NCBI GenBank assembly: GCA_002304425.1 | Contig: NEUY01000007.1 | Location: forward strand, 1 to 34,945 | Length of the DNA: 34,945 nucleotides | Direction of reading: 5' to 3' | Origin: Opitutia bacterium Tous-C10FEB | Lineage (GTDB): Bacteria; Verrucomicrobiota; Verrucomicrobiia; Opitutales; Opitutaceae | Shown here: piece by piece, positions 18,898 to 28,551 of the stretch | Numbering within the stretch: the stretch's first letter is position 1 | Layout of the letters: the number at the start of each line of letters is the position of its first letter | Notes under the pieces: generated by a model | Database searches by the model: none | The model's input: only the letters and a program-made list of their open reading frames with translations | Told to the model about the DNA's origin: nothing | Position numbers and translations under genes: made by a program

Positions 18898-21800
18898 GGG
18901 GCGAGGCGCGAGTTGCCGGATGTGCTCGCCAGCGCTTGATTAATGCGGGGATCGCAAAGTTCGATCGTTGTCACCAACGGCTGTTTGGGCGGCAAGGGGT
19001 TATCCTTGAGATAGGCGGAAACATTTTTAGTTACAACCAATTGGCCATACATCATCGCCCAATGGCCGGGAAAGGTGCAGACGAATTCGTAGATTCCTTC
19101 GCTCGTTAACTCCGAAATTTTAAGCGTCGCCAGTTGATCCGTCTCGAGGATTTTGGTGGCCGCGATTACGTCGGAGGAATTGGGAACGTAGGCTCGGCCA
19201 TTCCAATCCAGTTGCTCTGGCAGTAGCGTCATCGCCGCTAGCCCGACGCGTTCGCGGGTGCCGGGTTTAACCACGACTAGATTATGGGGAAGGCCATCAA
19301 TATTTTCGAAAATGATTTCGAACGGTTTCCCTGCTTCAACGACGAGGCGCGCGGTATCGAAACGCATCTCTTCGGGCACGGTGGTGACAGTGAAAACTGC
19401 CACGCGCAAGCCGGCCAGGGTGGCGCGGAGCGTTTCGGCTTCAGCCGCTGGCAGGGTTCCCAGCAGATCATCGGCGACTTGCACAGTTTCGCTATAGTCG
19501 CGCCGCAAGTGGCCGAAAATGTCGCGCTCGGTGCGTTCGCTCGGGTGGGTGTTCGCTGCCCACGCTACGAGGATGCGGGCGGTGGCGGCGGCGCTGTCCG
19601 CCGGCCAACTAGCGCGGGGGAGGACGCGGAGACCTTGGGCCGCCGCGGGGATTTGGTCGCCGCGTGCAATCAGGTCGGCAAGTGCGTTGAACACCGCCGT
19701 GGGTTCGCGCCGAGTGCTGACCGCCGTTCGAATCGCCTCGCGTTGGATCGCCGCGACCGTGGCGGGCGGACCTGGAAGATCAGCCACTTTGGTCGCTAAG
19801 ATTGGCATCACGATTTCATAGGCGGTCGCGCGAAGGGCGGCATCGGGGATTAAGGATAGTCCACCGAGGAAACTGGCCTCGGTCAGTGGAGATTTGAGGG
19901 CTTCCGTCCAAAGAGCCGTGAGCGAACCGTCCGCGATGGCCAGTGCGGCCCAAGCGAAGGAGCGACCCTCCGCGTTATCGGTCAGGGCCAATTTATGAAT
20001 GGCCGGGCGTTGGGCGCGGAGGTCAGCGGCCGGTTGAGCGAGGAGGAGGCGGCCGACGCTTTTAACATCGATCTCGGCTGGTGAATCAATGGTGGTGAGC
20101 AGCAATGCCACGCGATCGACCTGACGAGCCGCGGCCACGGCGGCCAGAGCTTCGGCGCGCACGGTATCGTTGATCCCCTTACGGCCTAAGATATTTTCCT
20201 GCACGTCGACGGTGCGCGGTAATTTAAGGAGCTCGGCTACGGCCAAGGTGCGGAGCAGGTAACGAAAGCTAGCCGGATCACCGCCGGCGATGGCGGTACC
20301 CTCGCTGATGCTCTTGGCCCATAAAGGCCGCAGTTGGCGGAGCGTTTCGCCGATGGTGTAATCGAGATAATAATCGATGGGTAATTTAGTCGCGGCGAGG
20401 GCGATTTCGGTGGCGCCAGTCTCGGAGAAAAAGCTAGCGGCCCGAACCGCGTGCAGCCGCACGCGAGCATTTTCATCGGTGGCTTTGCTTTGGAGTAACG
20501 TGAGCGCGGTGGGCAAGCGGTCGCGCCAGTAGCCGAGCACACGAACGGCCGCGGCCCGAGCATCGGCGTTGGGGGAATTTAAGACGCGTTGGAGCAGATC
20601 CTCATCCACGACATTGTGCCACTGGTGGAGCCAGAGCGCTTCGGTGAGGTGATGGGCGTAGTCCGGAGTCGTGGGATCAAGTGCAGCGAGCCAAACTTTT
20701 GCCGCCGCGATAACTTTCGCGGTGTCGTGCCGGCCAAGTTCAATTTTAGCTAAGTTGCGGATTTGATTCTCGGGGCGCTCGAGCAGTTTCAGCAATGCCG
20801 GGATGGGTTGACCAGCTATGGCGGGCGGAGTGGCCAGCGGGCGACCTTCGTAAGTGAGACGATAGATGCGGCCGTGGCTGTGGTCACGGTTGGAGTCGCG
20901 CAGGTGGCTCTGGAGATGGCCGATCAGAGGCGTGCACCAATCGATAACGTAGATCGCGCCATCGGGGCCCACGGAGGTATCGATCGGTCGAAAATCTCGA
21001 TCGGTCGAGGACATGAGATCGGGTTGACGTTCGCCTTTGATCCCCGCGCCGTCGTCGACGAGTTTTAGCCGATAGATACCCTGAAAACCGATGACATTGG
21101 GATTGAGATAATTCCCCCAATACTCCGGCGGGAAATGCGTGCTAGTGATGATGCTACTCCCAGCCGAAGGCCGAGAAGGCCGGTCCCAGATCGTTTTTAA
21201 TTTGGGATGTTTTTTCGGATAATCGATCTTCCCGCTGATGGCGGCGCCGAAATAAGTGTGGTTGCCGGTGGCGTCGGTGATAAAATCATTGCCCCAATAG
21301 TCGAAGGCGCGGCCGTGTGGGTTCATGAAATTATATGAGGCGTAAGTCTCGAATTTCCCGGTGCGCGGCTCAAAGCGGTAGATGGCTCCGTCGATGTTGC
21401 GCACGGGTCCGAGGGCGGTCTCGATCTGCGAACGGTGGAAGACGCCGTCGCTTAAGAGAATCGCCCCACCGGGTTCGTAAACGAACGAGTTGGCCGTGTG
21501 GTGGGAGTCGGCGGAGTCGAGGCCCATCAGGACGCGCTCCTTGGTGTCCGCTTTGCCGTCCCCATCTGTATCGCGGGCAAACCAGAGATCCGGCGCCTGC
21601 ATTACGAGGAGGCCATCTTTGTAAAATTGAAACCCCGTCGGACAATTTAAGTTGTCGAGAAAATGAATGCATTTATCTGCGCGACCATCGTGGTCGGTAT
21701 CTTCGAGGATGATAATACTGTCCCCGAGCGTAGACGTTGGCGTGCGTTCAGGATAATTAGGCCAGACTGAGACCCAAAGCCGGCCTTGCGGGTCCCACGC

Positions 21801-23975
21801 CATTTGCACCGCATTAGCTAATTCTGGGAATTCTTTTTCGCTGGCGAAAACATTTACTTTCACGCCGGGCGCCAAAGTCATTTTGGTGAGCGCTTCATCC
21901 GCGCTGAGGAAATCGTAAGTGCCGTCGGGGTTTGGACCGGGTTTATTTGTACCAAAAGGCGTGACTGGCGGCAGTGGGATCACTTCCGGTGGAGTGGTTT
22001 CACCCCGCGCCAGCGCCCAAAGCTGGCGATCGCGATTTGCCGTCAGCACATCGCGTTGCGCCATTTCTTCCTGCATAATCTGATTATTAGTCAGCTTAGG
22101 TTTATCCTTCGCGGATTCATAGGCCAATTTGGAGCGATCACCGTAAACATTGAATCCATCCATCGTCCGATAGCGCGCATGCCACTCTTGATTTTTAGCC
22201 GTCACCGCAGTTTGGAGCGCGGTAAAATTACCAACGGGAGCGGACTCACCGAAGAGGGTTTTAAAAATCACGGGCGCCAGTGCCGCGTCCCCCGCGGCGG
22301 TCAGGTGGAGGCCGTTAAAAGTCAGCGCTCGACCTTGCGCCGCCGCTTCCGCGTAAAGTTTCTGCGAGGGCGCAAAGAGATCGATGAATGTCACGCCCGC
22401 TCGATCGCGCGCGACCTCCGCCATGGCGGCCGCATAAAGCGCGAGGTTACGATTGTTGTCCGCGGGAATCGCGTAATTGCGATCGGATAAATTTTCGTTG
22501 GCGATCGGCGAGAAGAGCACGATGTGGGGGACGCCGTGGGTGCCATAGTTTTTGCTGCGCGTGTCACTCAGAAAAGCGGCCAGATCAGCTTTGAATTTAG
22601 TTAAGCCAGCGGGCCCCGCAAAAGATTCATTGAAGCCAAAAAAAGCAAAAATCACATCGGTGCCCGTGCGGCTGAGCCATTCATCGGGGGTGCCAAAATC
22701 TTTGGACCGGGCGCGGGCGACGATTTCATCTCCGGTGACCGCTAGGTTACGAAAAACCAATTCATGCTTTGGGTACTTGGCATGGATCAACGTCTCGAGG
22801 GCGCCCGCGTGCTGCATGCGATCAGCGAGACCGTTACCAATAAAGGCAATGCGGGCCCCTAGGTTGAGCGTGATTGGGGTATTGATGGCGTTCGGGGTCC
22901 CTGGGGGTGGCGCCGAGGGAACCGTGCCGCCCGCAGGCAAAATTTTACCCAAGGCGTGATCAGCGGGAGTGAGACCCGTGCGATATCCAGCAAAACCGTA
23001 AGGGCGCGGGGCGTAGTTATCAAAGGGGGTGACGTCGGCTTTGGCGGGTACCGCCAGTTCCGCGGCCCAGTAGGTAGCATTAACAATCAGCCGCCGGAGC
23101 GACTCTTGTTCAAAATCAGTGGCGGCCCCGAGTGTGGTGGTGAAGATTTTAGCGGATGCCCCGCTGCTCGTTAAATAATTTCGCGTCCAGACGATGGGCA
23201 TCGCGGGGGCGTTGACGGCTTGTTCGATTTTAGCGGCGGTTGTTTTGCGGTAAGTCGCGGGAGCGTCGGTGGGCCGCATCCCTTGCAGCACGAGTCCCCG
23301 CGCAAGAATTTTGGCGTCAGCCGGTGGGGCGGCCTCATAGACATCGGTCGTGCCGAATAGATCGGTCACACTATTAAACAATGCATCGGTGGTAGCCGCG
23401 GGTTCGAGGACACCCCGCGTGGCTTCAACTTTATGTTTCCCCCAATGCGCGACCCAAGTTTCGCCTAGCACTTGGCGGCCGAAGCCGCCCGGATGGGTGG
23501 TTTTATTATTCCAAGTATAATTGGACCACGGACTGCCGGCCGGAAAATTAAAGGCGTGGGTGGAGGTGCGGAGCGCAATAATGGGGACGCCCCGGCGGTG
23601 CGCGGCATCGAAATGCTTCATTGCCTCATCCGGCCAGGCGCGGAAGCGCAGGGACATAATGATCACATCAGCCGTATCGAGGGCATCGGCGCCGGGCAGT
23701 GATTGCACCTGAGTGGGGTTGATGGTGCCGTCCGCATCGAGGGCGAAGAGCACCGTGGTCTTGAAGCCGTGGCGTTGGCTCAGGATTTTAGCCAACATGG
23801 GCAGCGCTTCTTCGCTGCGATATTCTTCATCGCCGGACAAGAGCACGACGTGTTTGCCCTTCGCGGGGGCACTGCGGGCTGGCTCTAGCTCGAGCCGCGT
23901 GTTGTCAACGGCACCCAGCACCACCGCGGTTAGGAAAGGGAGCAAGAGACGCATCGAACGGTGTAGATTGATCAT
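18894..23975 (-). CDS. Giant ThuA/SGNH-like/propeller/HEAT protein with C-terminal cupredoxin
   Basis: A 1693-residue exported protein (signal MRLLLPFLTAVVLGAV). Domains: a ThuA-like region, about 40-320 (KHVVLLSGDEEYRSEEALP); an SGNH-like module, about 370-575, with GNG and NGLHL replacing GDS and DGxH; a PVC dehydrogenase propeller, about 698-1048 (DTDHDGRADKCIHF, RDTDGDGKADTKERVL); HEAT-like repeats, about 1055-1500; and a blue-copper (cupredoxin) domain, about 1530-1650. The type 1 copper ligands are all present: His1564 (GLPHNLVVV), then Cys1633, His1638 and Met1642 in VCTFPGHWAMMYG. There is no CxxCH haem site, unlike its two paralogues. ATGA overlaps join it to both neighbours. I infer sugar oxidation with electrons passed to copper; the role of ThuA may be keto-trehalose-like chemistry, by family analogy. 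Confidence 0.86.
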   Translation of the reverse strand: MINLHRSMRLLLPFLTAVVLGAVDNTRLELEPARSAPAKGKHVVLLSGDEEYRSEEALPMLAKILSQRHGFKTTVLFALDADGTINPTQVQSLPGADALDTADVIIMSLRFRAWPDEAMKHFDAAHRRGVPIIALRTSTHAFNFPAGSPWSNYTWNNKTTHPGGFGRQVLGETWVAHWGKHKVEATRGVLEPAATTDALFNSVTDLFGTTDVYEAAPPADAKILARGLVLQGMRPTDAPATYRKTTAAKIEQAVNAPAMPIVWTRNYLTSSGASAKIFTTTLGAATDFEQESLRRLIVNATYWAAELAVPAKADVTPFDNYAPRPYGFAGYRTGLTPADHALGKILPAGGTVPSAPPPGTPNAINTPITLNLGARIAFIGNGLADRMQHAGALETLIHAKYPKHELVFRNLAVTGDEIVARARSKDFGTPDEWLSRTGTDVIFAFFGFNESFAGPAGLTKFKADLAAFLSDTRSKNYGTHGVPHIVLFSPIANENLSDRNYAIPADNNRNLALYAAAMAEVARDRAGVTFIDLFAPSQKLYAEAAAQGRALTFNGLHLTAAGDAALAPVIFKTLFGESAPVGNFTALQTAVTAKNQEWHARYRTMDGFNVYGDRSKLAYESAKDKPKLTNNQIMQEEMAQRDVLTANRDRQLWALARGETTPPEVIPLPPVTPFGTNKPGPNPDGTYDFLSADEALTKMTLAPGVKVNVFASEKEFPELANAVQMAWDPQGRLWVSVWPNYPERTPTSTLGDSIIILEDTDHDGRADKCIHFLDNLNCPTGFQFYKDGLLVMQAPDLWFARDTDGDGKADTKERVLMGLDSADSHHTANSFVYEPGGAILLSDGVFHRSQIETALGPVRNIDGAIYRFEPRTGKFETYASYNFMNPHGRAFDYWGNDFITDATGNHTYFGAAISGKIDYPKKHPKLKTIWDRPSRPSAGSSIITSTHFPPEYWGNYLNPNVIGFQGIYRLKLVDDGAGIKGERQPDLMSSTDRDFRPIDTSVGPDGAIYVIDWCTPLIGHLQSHLRDSNRDHSHGRIYRLTYEGRPLATPPAIAGQPIPALLKLLERPENQIRNLAKIELGRHDTAKVIAAAKVWLAALDPTTPDYAHHLTEALWLHQWHNVVDEDLLQRVLNSPNADARAAAVRVLGYWRDRLPTALTLLQSKATDENARVRLHAVRAASFFSETGATEIALAATKLPIDYYLDYTIGETLRQLRPLWAKSISEGTAIAGGDPASFRYLLRTLAVAELLKLPRTVDVQENILGRKGINDTVRAEALAAVAAARQVDRVALLLTTIDSPAEIDVKSVGRLLLAQPAADLRAQRPAIHKLALTDNAEGRSFAWAALAIADGSLTALWTEALKSPLTEASFLGGLSLIPDAALRATAYEIVMPILATKVADLPGPPATVAAIQREAIRTAVSTRREPTAVFNALADLIARGDQIPAAAQGLRVLPRASWPADSAAATARILVAWAANTHPSERTERDIFGHLRRDYSETVQVADDLLGTLPAAEAETLRATLAGLRVAVFTVTTVPEEMRFDTARLVVEAGKPFEIIFENIDGLPHNLVVVKPGTRERVGLAAMTLLPEQLDWNGRAYVPNSSDVIAATKILETDQLATLKISELTSEGIYEFVCTFPGHWAMMYGQLVVTKNVSAYLKDNPLPPKQPLVTTIELCDPRINQALASTSGNSRLAP

Positions 23976-24829
23976 GGGCGGTAGCCGGCGGCGGCAATTT
24001 CACGACGGAGAAAAGTGTGGCCAGATTCGGCGATGTCCCAAGCCGGCGAGTACTCGCGCCAGACGTTGATCGCGTTGGCAAAGGCTGGATCGGAACGACT
24101 AAAGGCTTCGATCGCCATCCAGCCGTCGTAGCCGACTTCGCGCAGGGCGATGAGATTTTCGCGGAAATTAATATGTCCAGAGCCAGGGGTGCCGCGGTCA
24201 TTTTCGCTGAGGTGAACATGCTTGAGCACCGGCGCGATGGTACGAATCGCGTCAGGGAAAGTTTTTTCCTCCATGTTGGCGTGGTGCGTATCATACATCC
24301 CGCGCACGTTGGGATGATCGGTTAGTTCAACTAACATGCGCAGTTGGGCCATGGTATTGCACAGATAACACTCAAACCGGTTGAGTGCCTCCGGGCAGAG
24401 CGTGACGCCGGCCTGCTTAGCGTAGTCGCCAGCGGCGCGCAGGGTGTCTGCGCTGCGCTGGTATTCATCAGGGTGAATATCGGTCCGCGTGAACGTTGCA
24501 AAGGCTGAGTGAAATGGCCCGCACAGTAGGCTGGACCCGCAATCCACGGTGCGGTCGATATTCCATTTCAGTAAATCGAGGCCTTTGCCGCGAATCGCGG
24601 CGTCGGGGCTGGCGGGATTAGCGTCGGCTCCGAGGATGGTGACGCATGTCACGCCGAGGTTGAGATCCGTGAGCAATTTTTTCAGCCGCTTGTACGCGGC
24701 GGGATCTTGTTGGCCGTTGCAGATCTCGATGCCGTCATAGCCGATTTTTTTAAGACGTTCGATGTGCGGAAAAAACTCGTCGGAGATCGAGGCAGTCCAA
24801 GCGAGAAGATTGAAGCTGAGTTTAGGCAT
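23972..24829 (-). CDS. Sugar isomerase/epimerase, D-tagatose 3-epimerase type
   Basis: A 285-residue TIM barrel without a signal peptide, so cytoplasmic. The four metal-binding residues of the D-tagatose/L-ribulose 3-epimerase group are present with matching spacing: Glu147 (CPEALNRFE), Asp180 (MYDTHHANMEE), His206 (KHVHLSEN) and Glu241 (WMAIEAFSR). The usual reference quartet is E152/D185/H211/E246, a constant offset of five. A TTG five codons upstream is possible, but the ATG at 24827-24829 gives the canonical MPKLSFNLL start. The stop overlaps the start of the cupredoxin fusion gene (ATGA). Probably isomerises or epimerises the (keto-)sugar released by the extracytoplasmic enzymes; hydroxypyruvate isomerase is a less likely alternative. 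Confidence 0.85.
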   Translation of the reverse strand: MPKLSFNLLAWTASISDEFFPHIERLKKIGYDGIEICNGQQDPAAYKRLKKLLTDLNLGVTCVTILGADANPASPDAAIRGKGLDLLKWNIDRTVDCGSSLLCGPFHSAFATFTRTDIHPDEYQRSADTLRAAGDYAKQAGVTLCPEALNRFECYLCNTMAQLRMLVELTDHPNVRGMYDTHHANMEEKTFPDAIRTIAPVLKHVHLSENDRGTPGSGHINFRENLIALREVGYDGWMAIEAFSRSDPAFANAINVWREYSPAWDIAESGHTFLRREIAAAGYRP

Positions 24830-24876
24830 GGGAGTTAAGGGCAATGGTAAGCGAGTGAGCGAGGCAGAGGGGGGCA

Positions 24877-24916
24877 GGCTGATGACCGCGGCTAGGTAAG
24901 TAGCCGCGGGTCAGCC
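24877..24916 (-). repeat. Strong inverted repeat between Gfo/Idh and epimerase genes
   Basis: Two arms, GGCTGA plus CCGCGGCTA against TAGCCGCGG plus TCAGCC, form a 9-bp inner stem with a six-base loop (GGTAAG), a small internal loop, and a 6-bp outer stem. It sits in the 107-base gap inside the minus-strand operon. No T-run follows on the minus strand, so it is not a classical terminator. An mRNA stabiliser, processing site or attenuator are possibilities. Confidence 0.7.
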
Positions 24917-24936
24917 CAAGGGGCAGCAAAGCAGGG

Positions 24937-26076
24937 TTAGGCTTTTTTTACATTGGTCCAGCGACCGGAGGCGGCTGATTTAAGGACGGCATCAGTGACG
25001 TAGTCGGTGGCGAGACCATCGCGGAAGGTAGGGGCCGCTGGCCGGCCCGACTCGATACCCTGAAGGAAATCGGCGACTTGGTGCACGAAGCTGTGCTCGT
25101 AGCCAATCGCGAGACCCGGCACCCACCAATTTTTCATGTAAGGCTGATCTCCGTCGGTGACGTGAATGCTCCGCCAGCCGCGGGTGAGTCCACCGTCCTT
25201 ATGATCAAACCATTGGAGGCGGTGCAAATCATGGAGGTCCCAGAAAATGGAACCGTTCTCGCCATTGATCTCGAACGTGTAGAGCGCCTTGTGACCGCGC
25301 GCATAGCGGGTGGACTCAAACGTGGCGAGGGAGCCGTTGCTGAAGCGCGCTAAAAAAGCGGAGGCATCGTCGATGAGGACTTTTTGCTTTTTGCCAGTGA
25401 GCGAGTGGTGGCGCTCTTTGACGAAGGTCTCCGTCATGGCGGTGACGGAATCGATCCCGCCGTTGAGCCACAGGGCGGTATCAATACAGTGCGCCAGCAG
25501 ATCACCGGTGACGCCGCTGCCGGCGATGGAGGCGTCGAGGCGCCAAGTGCCGGGTCCGCCTTGGGGAACGTCGGCATTGATCGTCCAATCTTGCAGAAAT
25601 TTGGCGCGGTAGTGGAAAATTTTCCCCAGGCGGCCTTCATCGATCAGTTGTTTGGCCAGCGTGACGGCCGGAATTCGGCGATAGTTATACCAGACCATGT
25701 TAGCAATTTTAGCCTTCTCGACGGCCTTGGTCATGGCGAGTGCCTCGGCGGGATTCATGGCCAGAGGCTTTTCACACAGAATCATCTTGCCCGCTTTAGC
25801 CGCGGCGACCGCGATCTCGTAGTGGACGTTGTTAGGGGCGGCGATGTCGATGAGGTCGATATCTTTGCGCGCGATGAGGGCGCGCCAGTCGGTTTCCACG
25901 GACTCGTAGCCCCAGTTGGCGGCAAACTCGGCGGCTTTGACGCCATCGCGGCCGCACACGGCTTTGAGGACCGGTTGAATTTTTCCGGGAAAGAAATTAC
26001 GAACTTTGCGGAAGGCGTTGGAGTGCGCGCGACCCATAAAGCCGTAGCCGATCAGACCAATGTTGAGTGATTTCAT
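24937..26076 (-). CDS. Gfo/Idh/MocA-family sugar oxidoreductase
   Basis: A 379-residue NAD(P)-dependent oxidoreductase of the glucose-fructose oxidoreductase/inositol dehydrogenase family. The Rossmann motif is [12 protein letters not shown] near the N-terminus, the family EKPLAMN motif (catalytic Lys region) follows, and [14 protein letters not shown] lies in the C-terminal substrate domain. The frame extends 29 codons further upstream, but the ATG at 26074-26076 starts directly with the Rossmann strand ([15 protein letters not shown]) and is preferred. There is no signal peptide, so it acts in the cytoplasm, in contrast to secreted Gfo/Idh proteins of some glycan loci. Likely interconverts hydroxyl and keto forms of a sugar acid or inositol-like compound; the substrate is unknown. 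The leader is CTTCTCCTCTT. Confidence 0.88.
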   Translation of the reverse strand: MKSLNIGLIGYGFMGRAHSNAFRKVRNFFPGKIQPVLKAVCGRDGVKAAEFAANWGYESVETDWRALIARKDIDLIDIAAPNNVHYEIAVAAAKAGKMILCEKPLAMNPAEALAMTKAVEKAKIANMVWYNYRRIPAVTLAKQLIDEGRLGKIFHYRAKFLQDWTINADVPQGGPGTWRLDASIAGSGVTGDLLAHCIDTALWLNGGIDSVTAMTETFVKERHHSLTGKKQKVLIDDASAFLARFSNGSLATFESTRYARGHKALYTFEINGENGSIFWDLHDLHRLQWFDHKDGGLTRGWRSIHVTDGDQPYMKNWWVPGLAIGYEHSFVHQVADFLQGIESGRPAAPTFRDGLATDYVTDAVLKSAASGRWTNVKKA

Positions 26077-26204
26077 AAGAGGAGAAGTAAAAGAACCGTG
26101 AGTTGAGATTAAATAAAACGAGCGCCGTGGGGGAGGGGAATTAGTCTGAAGCCGGCTAACCACACCGGGTAGTTAGCGAGCGCTTATTCCTGCCCCCGCT
26201 GGCC

Positions 26205-27242
26205 TTAGCCGACCCAGCCGTGATTTTTCCGCACCTCGATCATCGCGGCGAGAATGTCATTCCACGTCTGCTGCTTCAGCATCACTTCATTGGGGAACAT
26301 GCAACCATCCCAGCAGAGGTGTTTAATTTTCTTGGTTACTTTACCTTGGGCGTCGCGGAGCCAATAGCCGGAGTCGCGTGGGATATTTAATTTACCCTTG
26401 GGATCGGTCGCGAGGCAGTGGCGGCCGGTCTTTTCGTGGGAACCTGAGCCAAAAACGGTGCCATCGTTCTGCGCGACGTGAAAATCGATTGTCCAGGGAC
26501 GCAAAGCCGCGGTGAGCTTGACCATCGCCTTGTGAAATTCGGCCGGTTCCCAGTGGAAATTTTTCGGCACGATGCGGTGGGCTTCAGCATTCTCGCCCAG
26601 GGTGTAGAGTAGGGTGTGCGACATATCGGCTTGGAAGCCGACAATTTTTGGCATGTTCACCGCCTCGAGGAGATTCACCATGTTCTTCCAGCTATGCATG
26701 CCACCCCAGCAAATCTCGCCTTCGGCCGCCAAGCGCTCGCCGGCGTCTTTGGCAATTTTGCCCGCTTCACGAAATGATTGCGCGATGAGTTTGGTAACGC
26801 CCTTAGGATCGGCATCCCACGTCTTGACGCTGGTCGCGCTGTCGATGCGCACGATGCCATAAGGCCGCACACCGAGTTCGCGCAGTTTTTGCGCAATGCG
26901 AATCGCTTTGCGGACATGACTAACCCAATTCCCGCGGGCGGTGGCGTCACCACCCGCGGCGGCGTCGAACCATACGGGGGCGACGACAGAGCCGACGACT
27001 AATCCCTTGGCCTTGATTTTAGCGGCGAGGGCTTTGATGCCATCGTCTGAAATATCGATGTCCGTGTGCGGATTATAGAGAAAGAGATCAATGCCGTCGA
27101 ATTTCACCCCGCCGACTTCCGCTTGGGCCGTAAGCTCAAGCATCGTGTCGAGGGAGATGAACGGTTCTGCGCCAGGGCTGCCTTTGCCGACGAGGCCGGG
27201 CCAAGCTGCGTTGTGGAGTTTGGGGAAGTTATTGTCAGACAT
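26205..27242 (-). CDS. TIM-barrel sugar isomerase-like protein
   Basis: A 345-residue member of the xylose isomerase-like TIM-barrel superfamily, cytoplasmic (no signal). Visible barrel features are [41 protein letters not shown] (probable metal-ligand Glu), [13 protein letters not shown] (Asp/His) and [12 protein letters not shown] (His). It is distinct in sequence from the shorter epimerase at 23972. The frame is open 21 codons upstream of the chosen ATG (27240-27242), but that stretch would come within 38 bases of the cupin gene stop and is not family-like. It lies between the cupin isomerase and the Gfo/Idh gene in one operon. The specific substrate cannot be named. Confidence 0.78.
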   Translation of the reverse strand: MSDNNFPKLHNAAWPGLVGKGSPGAEPFISLDTMLELTAQAEVGGVKFDGIDLFLYNPHTDIDISDDGIKALAAKIKAKGLVVGSVVAPVWFDAAAGGDATARGNWVSHVRKAIRIAQKLRELGVRPYGIVRIDSATSVKTWDADPKGVTKLIAQSFREAGKIAKDAGERLAAEGEICWGGMHSWKNMVNLLEAVNMPKIVGFQADMSHTLLYTLGENAEAHRIVPKNFHWEPAEFHKAMVKLTAALRPWTIDFHVAQNDGTVFGSGSHEKTGRHCLATDPKGKLNIPRDSGYWLRDAQGKVTKKIKHLCWDGCMFPNEVMLKQQTWNDILAAMIEVRKNHGWVG

Positions 27243-27279
27243 CGGTAATGGGGGGTTGAGGTGAAGATAAGGGGAGAGA

Positions 27280-28551
27280 TCAGAATTTGTTCTGGCGATA
27301 GGCACCCATTTTAGGCGCGGTGGGATTTACTTCCGGACCGAAGTAGCGCAGGCAAACCAGCGGTTCGGTGCTACTGGTGTTTTCAAAAGTGACGCCCGCC
27401 TTGGCGCCGTCTTCGGTACAGAAATATTCATCCTCGGTGAGTTCGTGGAAGCGAATCAACTTGGGGCTCACGAGAGGTTCGCCGTTAATTTTGCCTGAAC
27501 CCTGCACACAGATGAGTCCATAGGCGCCGGTATCTTTGACGGTGCACTTGGTGCCCGGGTCGATTGTGATTTCCTTGGCCGTGAAGCGCTGCTCGCCGTT
27601 AACTTTGCCGTAAACGATCCAGCGATCCACGTAACCCTCGCGGCGGGTGTCAGCGACCGGGACCGGTTCGAGGTAGTGGTTGTCCTTGAAGTTGGGGTCG
27701 ACGTTTTTATCCCAATCGAGCTGATCGACAATGTAATCGATGTCTTGGTGTTTGGCTTTGGGGACATCTTTGACGAGCAGAGACCAAGGGACCTCGCGGC
27801 CCTCGACGAGATTTTGATACATGCCAAACACATCGCTGCCCCATTGCGGTTCGTAGGTGCAGAGCGAGCCAGGCGCGTGGAGAATGCAGGGATCGATCAG
27901 CCAGCCCGTGCCCGGCTTTAGGCGATAGGCTTTGGAGAGATCGAGAATGCCGTTGTCGCCTTGGTTCCATTTGGCGATGCAGGCCCGTACCTGCGCTTTG
28001 GTGGTGCCGGGCTCGAGGCCCATGAAGGTGTAGGGGAAATTGTTGCCTACGTTATTGTGCTGCGGGGGGAAATAATAGGACTCGGGCTTGCCCTCTTGGC
28101 CGACGAGTTTTGCCTGCGCGGCATTCTGGTGCATGTGGTGCGGAATGGGCCCCATGTTGTCGAAAAATTTCGAGTAGACGGGCCATTTGCTGTATTTTTT
28201 CCAAATGGCTTTGCCCACGAGGGTCGCGCCCGTGTCGGCGACGGCTTGGGCGAGGGTGAGGCGTTCTTTGCCAATCACCACGTAGCTGAGCCCCTCGTCA
28301 GCGGCCCGGCCTTCATTGGCGGTTACGGTGGTGGACGCAAACCAGCGCTCATCGATCCCTCCTCGATTGAGTCCGTAGGCGTAGGTGTCGTCTGGATGAA
28401 GTTTAATCCGCAATCCCGGTTGCAGGAAAGAGCGGGGCACCCAAGCGGGGGCCAACCGGAGTAAGCCGCCAGTGCGGGAGATCTCGGCTTCGACGAGGCT
28501 CTGCGTTGATTTTTTGACGATCTTCAGATCGAGGACGGAGGGAATAGCCAT
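27280..28551 (-). CDS. Type I phosphomannose isomerase-like cupin protein
   Basis: A 423-residue cytoplasmic protein resembling class I mannose-6-phosphate isomerases (cupin fold). Candidate metal ligands are in the right order: [10 protein letters not shown] (His138/139 and His141, replacing the usual QVHPDD region), KPESYYF (Glu157) and PCILHAPG (His225). A second beta-barrel ([15 protein letters not shown]) fills the C-terminal third. The sequence is divergent from ManA proper, so the substrate may be an unphosphorylated or unusual sugar rather than mannose 6-phosphate. It is the first gene of the cluster after the regulator and has a 269-base upstream gap with a direct repeat. The ATG is preceded by TTCCTCCT, the opposite of a Shine-Dalgarno. 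Confidence 0.75.
   Translation of the reverse strand: MAIPSVLDLKIVKKSTQSLVEAEISRTGGLLRLAPAWVPRSFLQPGLRIKLHPDDTYAYGLNRGGIDERWFASTTVTANEGRAADEGLSYVVIGKERLTLAQAVADTGATLVGKAIWKKYSKWPVYSKFFDNMGPIPHHMHQNAAQAKLVGQEGKPESYYFPPQHNNVGNNFPYTFMGLEPGTTKAQVRACIAKWNQGDNGILDLSKAYRLKPGTGWLIDPCILHAPGSLCTYEPQWGSDVFGMYQNLVEGREVPWSLLVKDVPKAKHQDIDYIVDQLDWDKNVDPNFKDNHYLEPVPVADTRREGYVDRWIVYGKVNGEQRFTAKEITIDPGTKCTVKDTGAYGLICVQGSGKINGEPLVSPKLIRFHELTEDEYFCTEDGAKAGVTFENTSSTEPLVCLRYFGPEVNPTAPKMGAYRQNKF

Noticed and set aside
25384-26070. 228-residue plus-strand open frame opposite the Gfo/Idh gene
   Set aside because: Antisense shadow of a well-supported oxidoreductase, with no recognisable domain.
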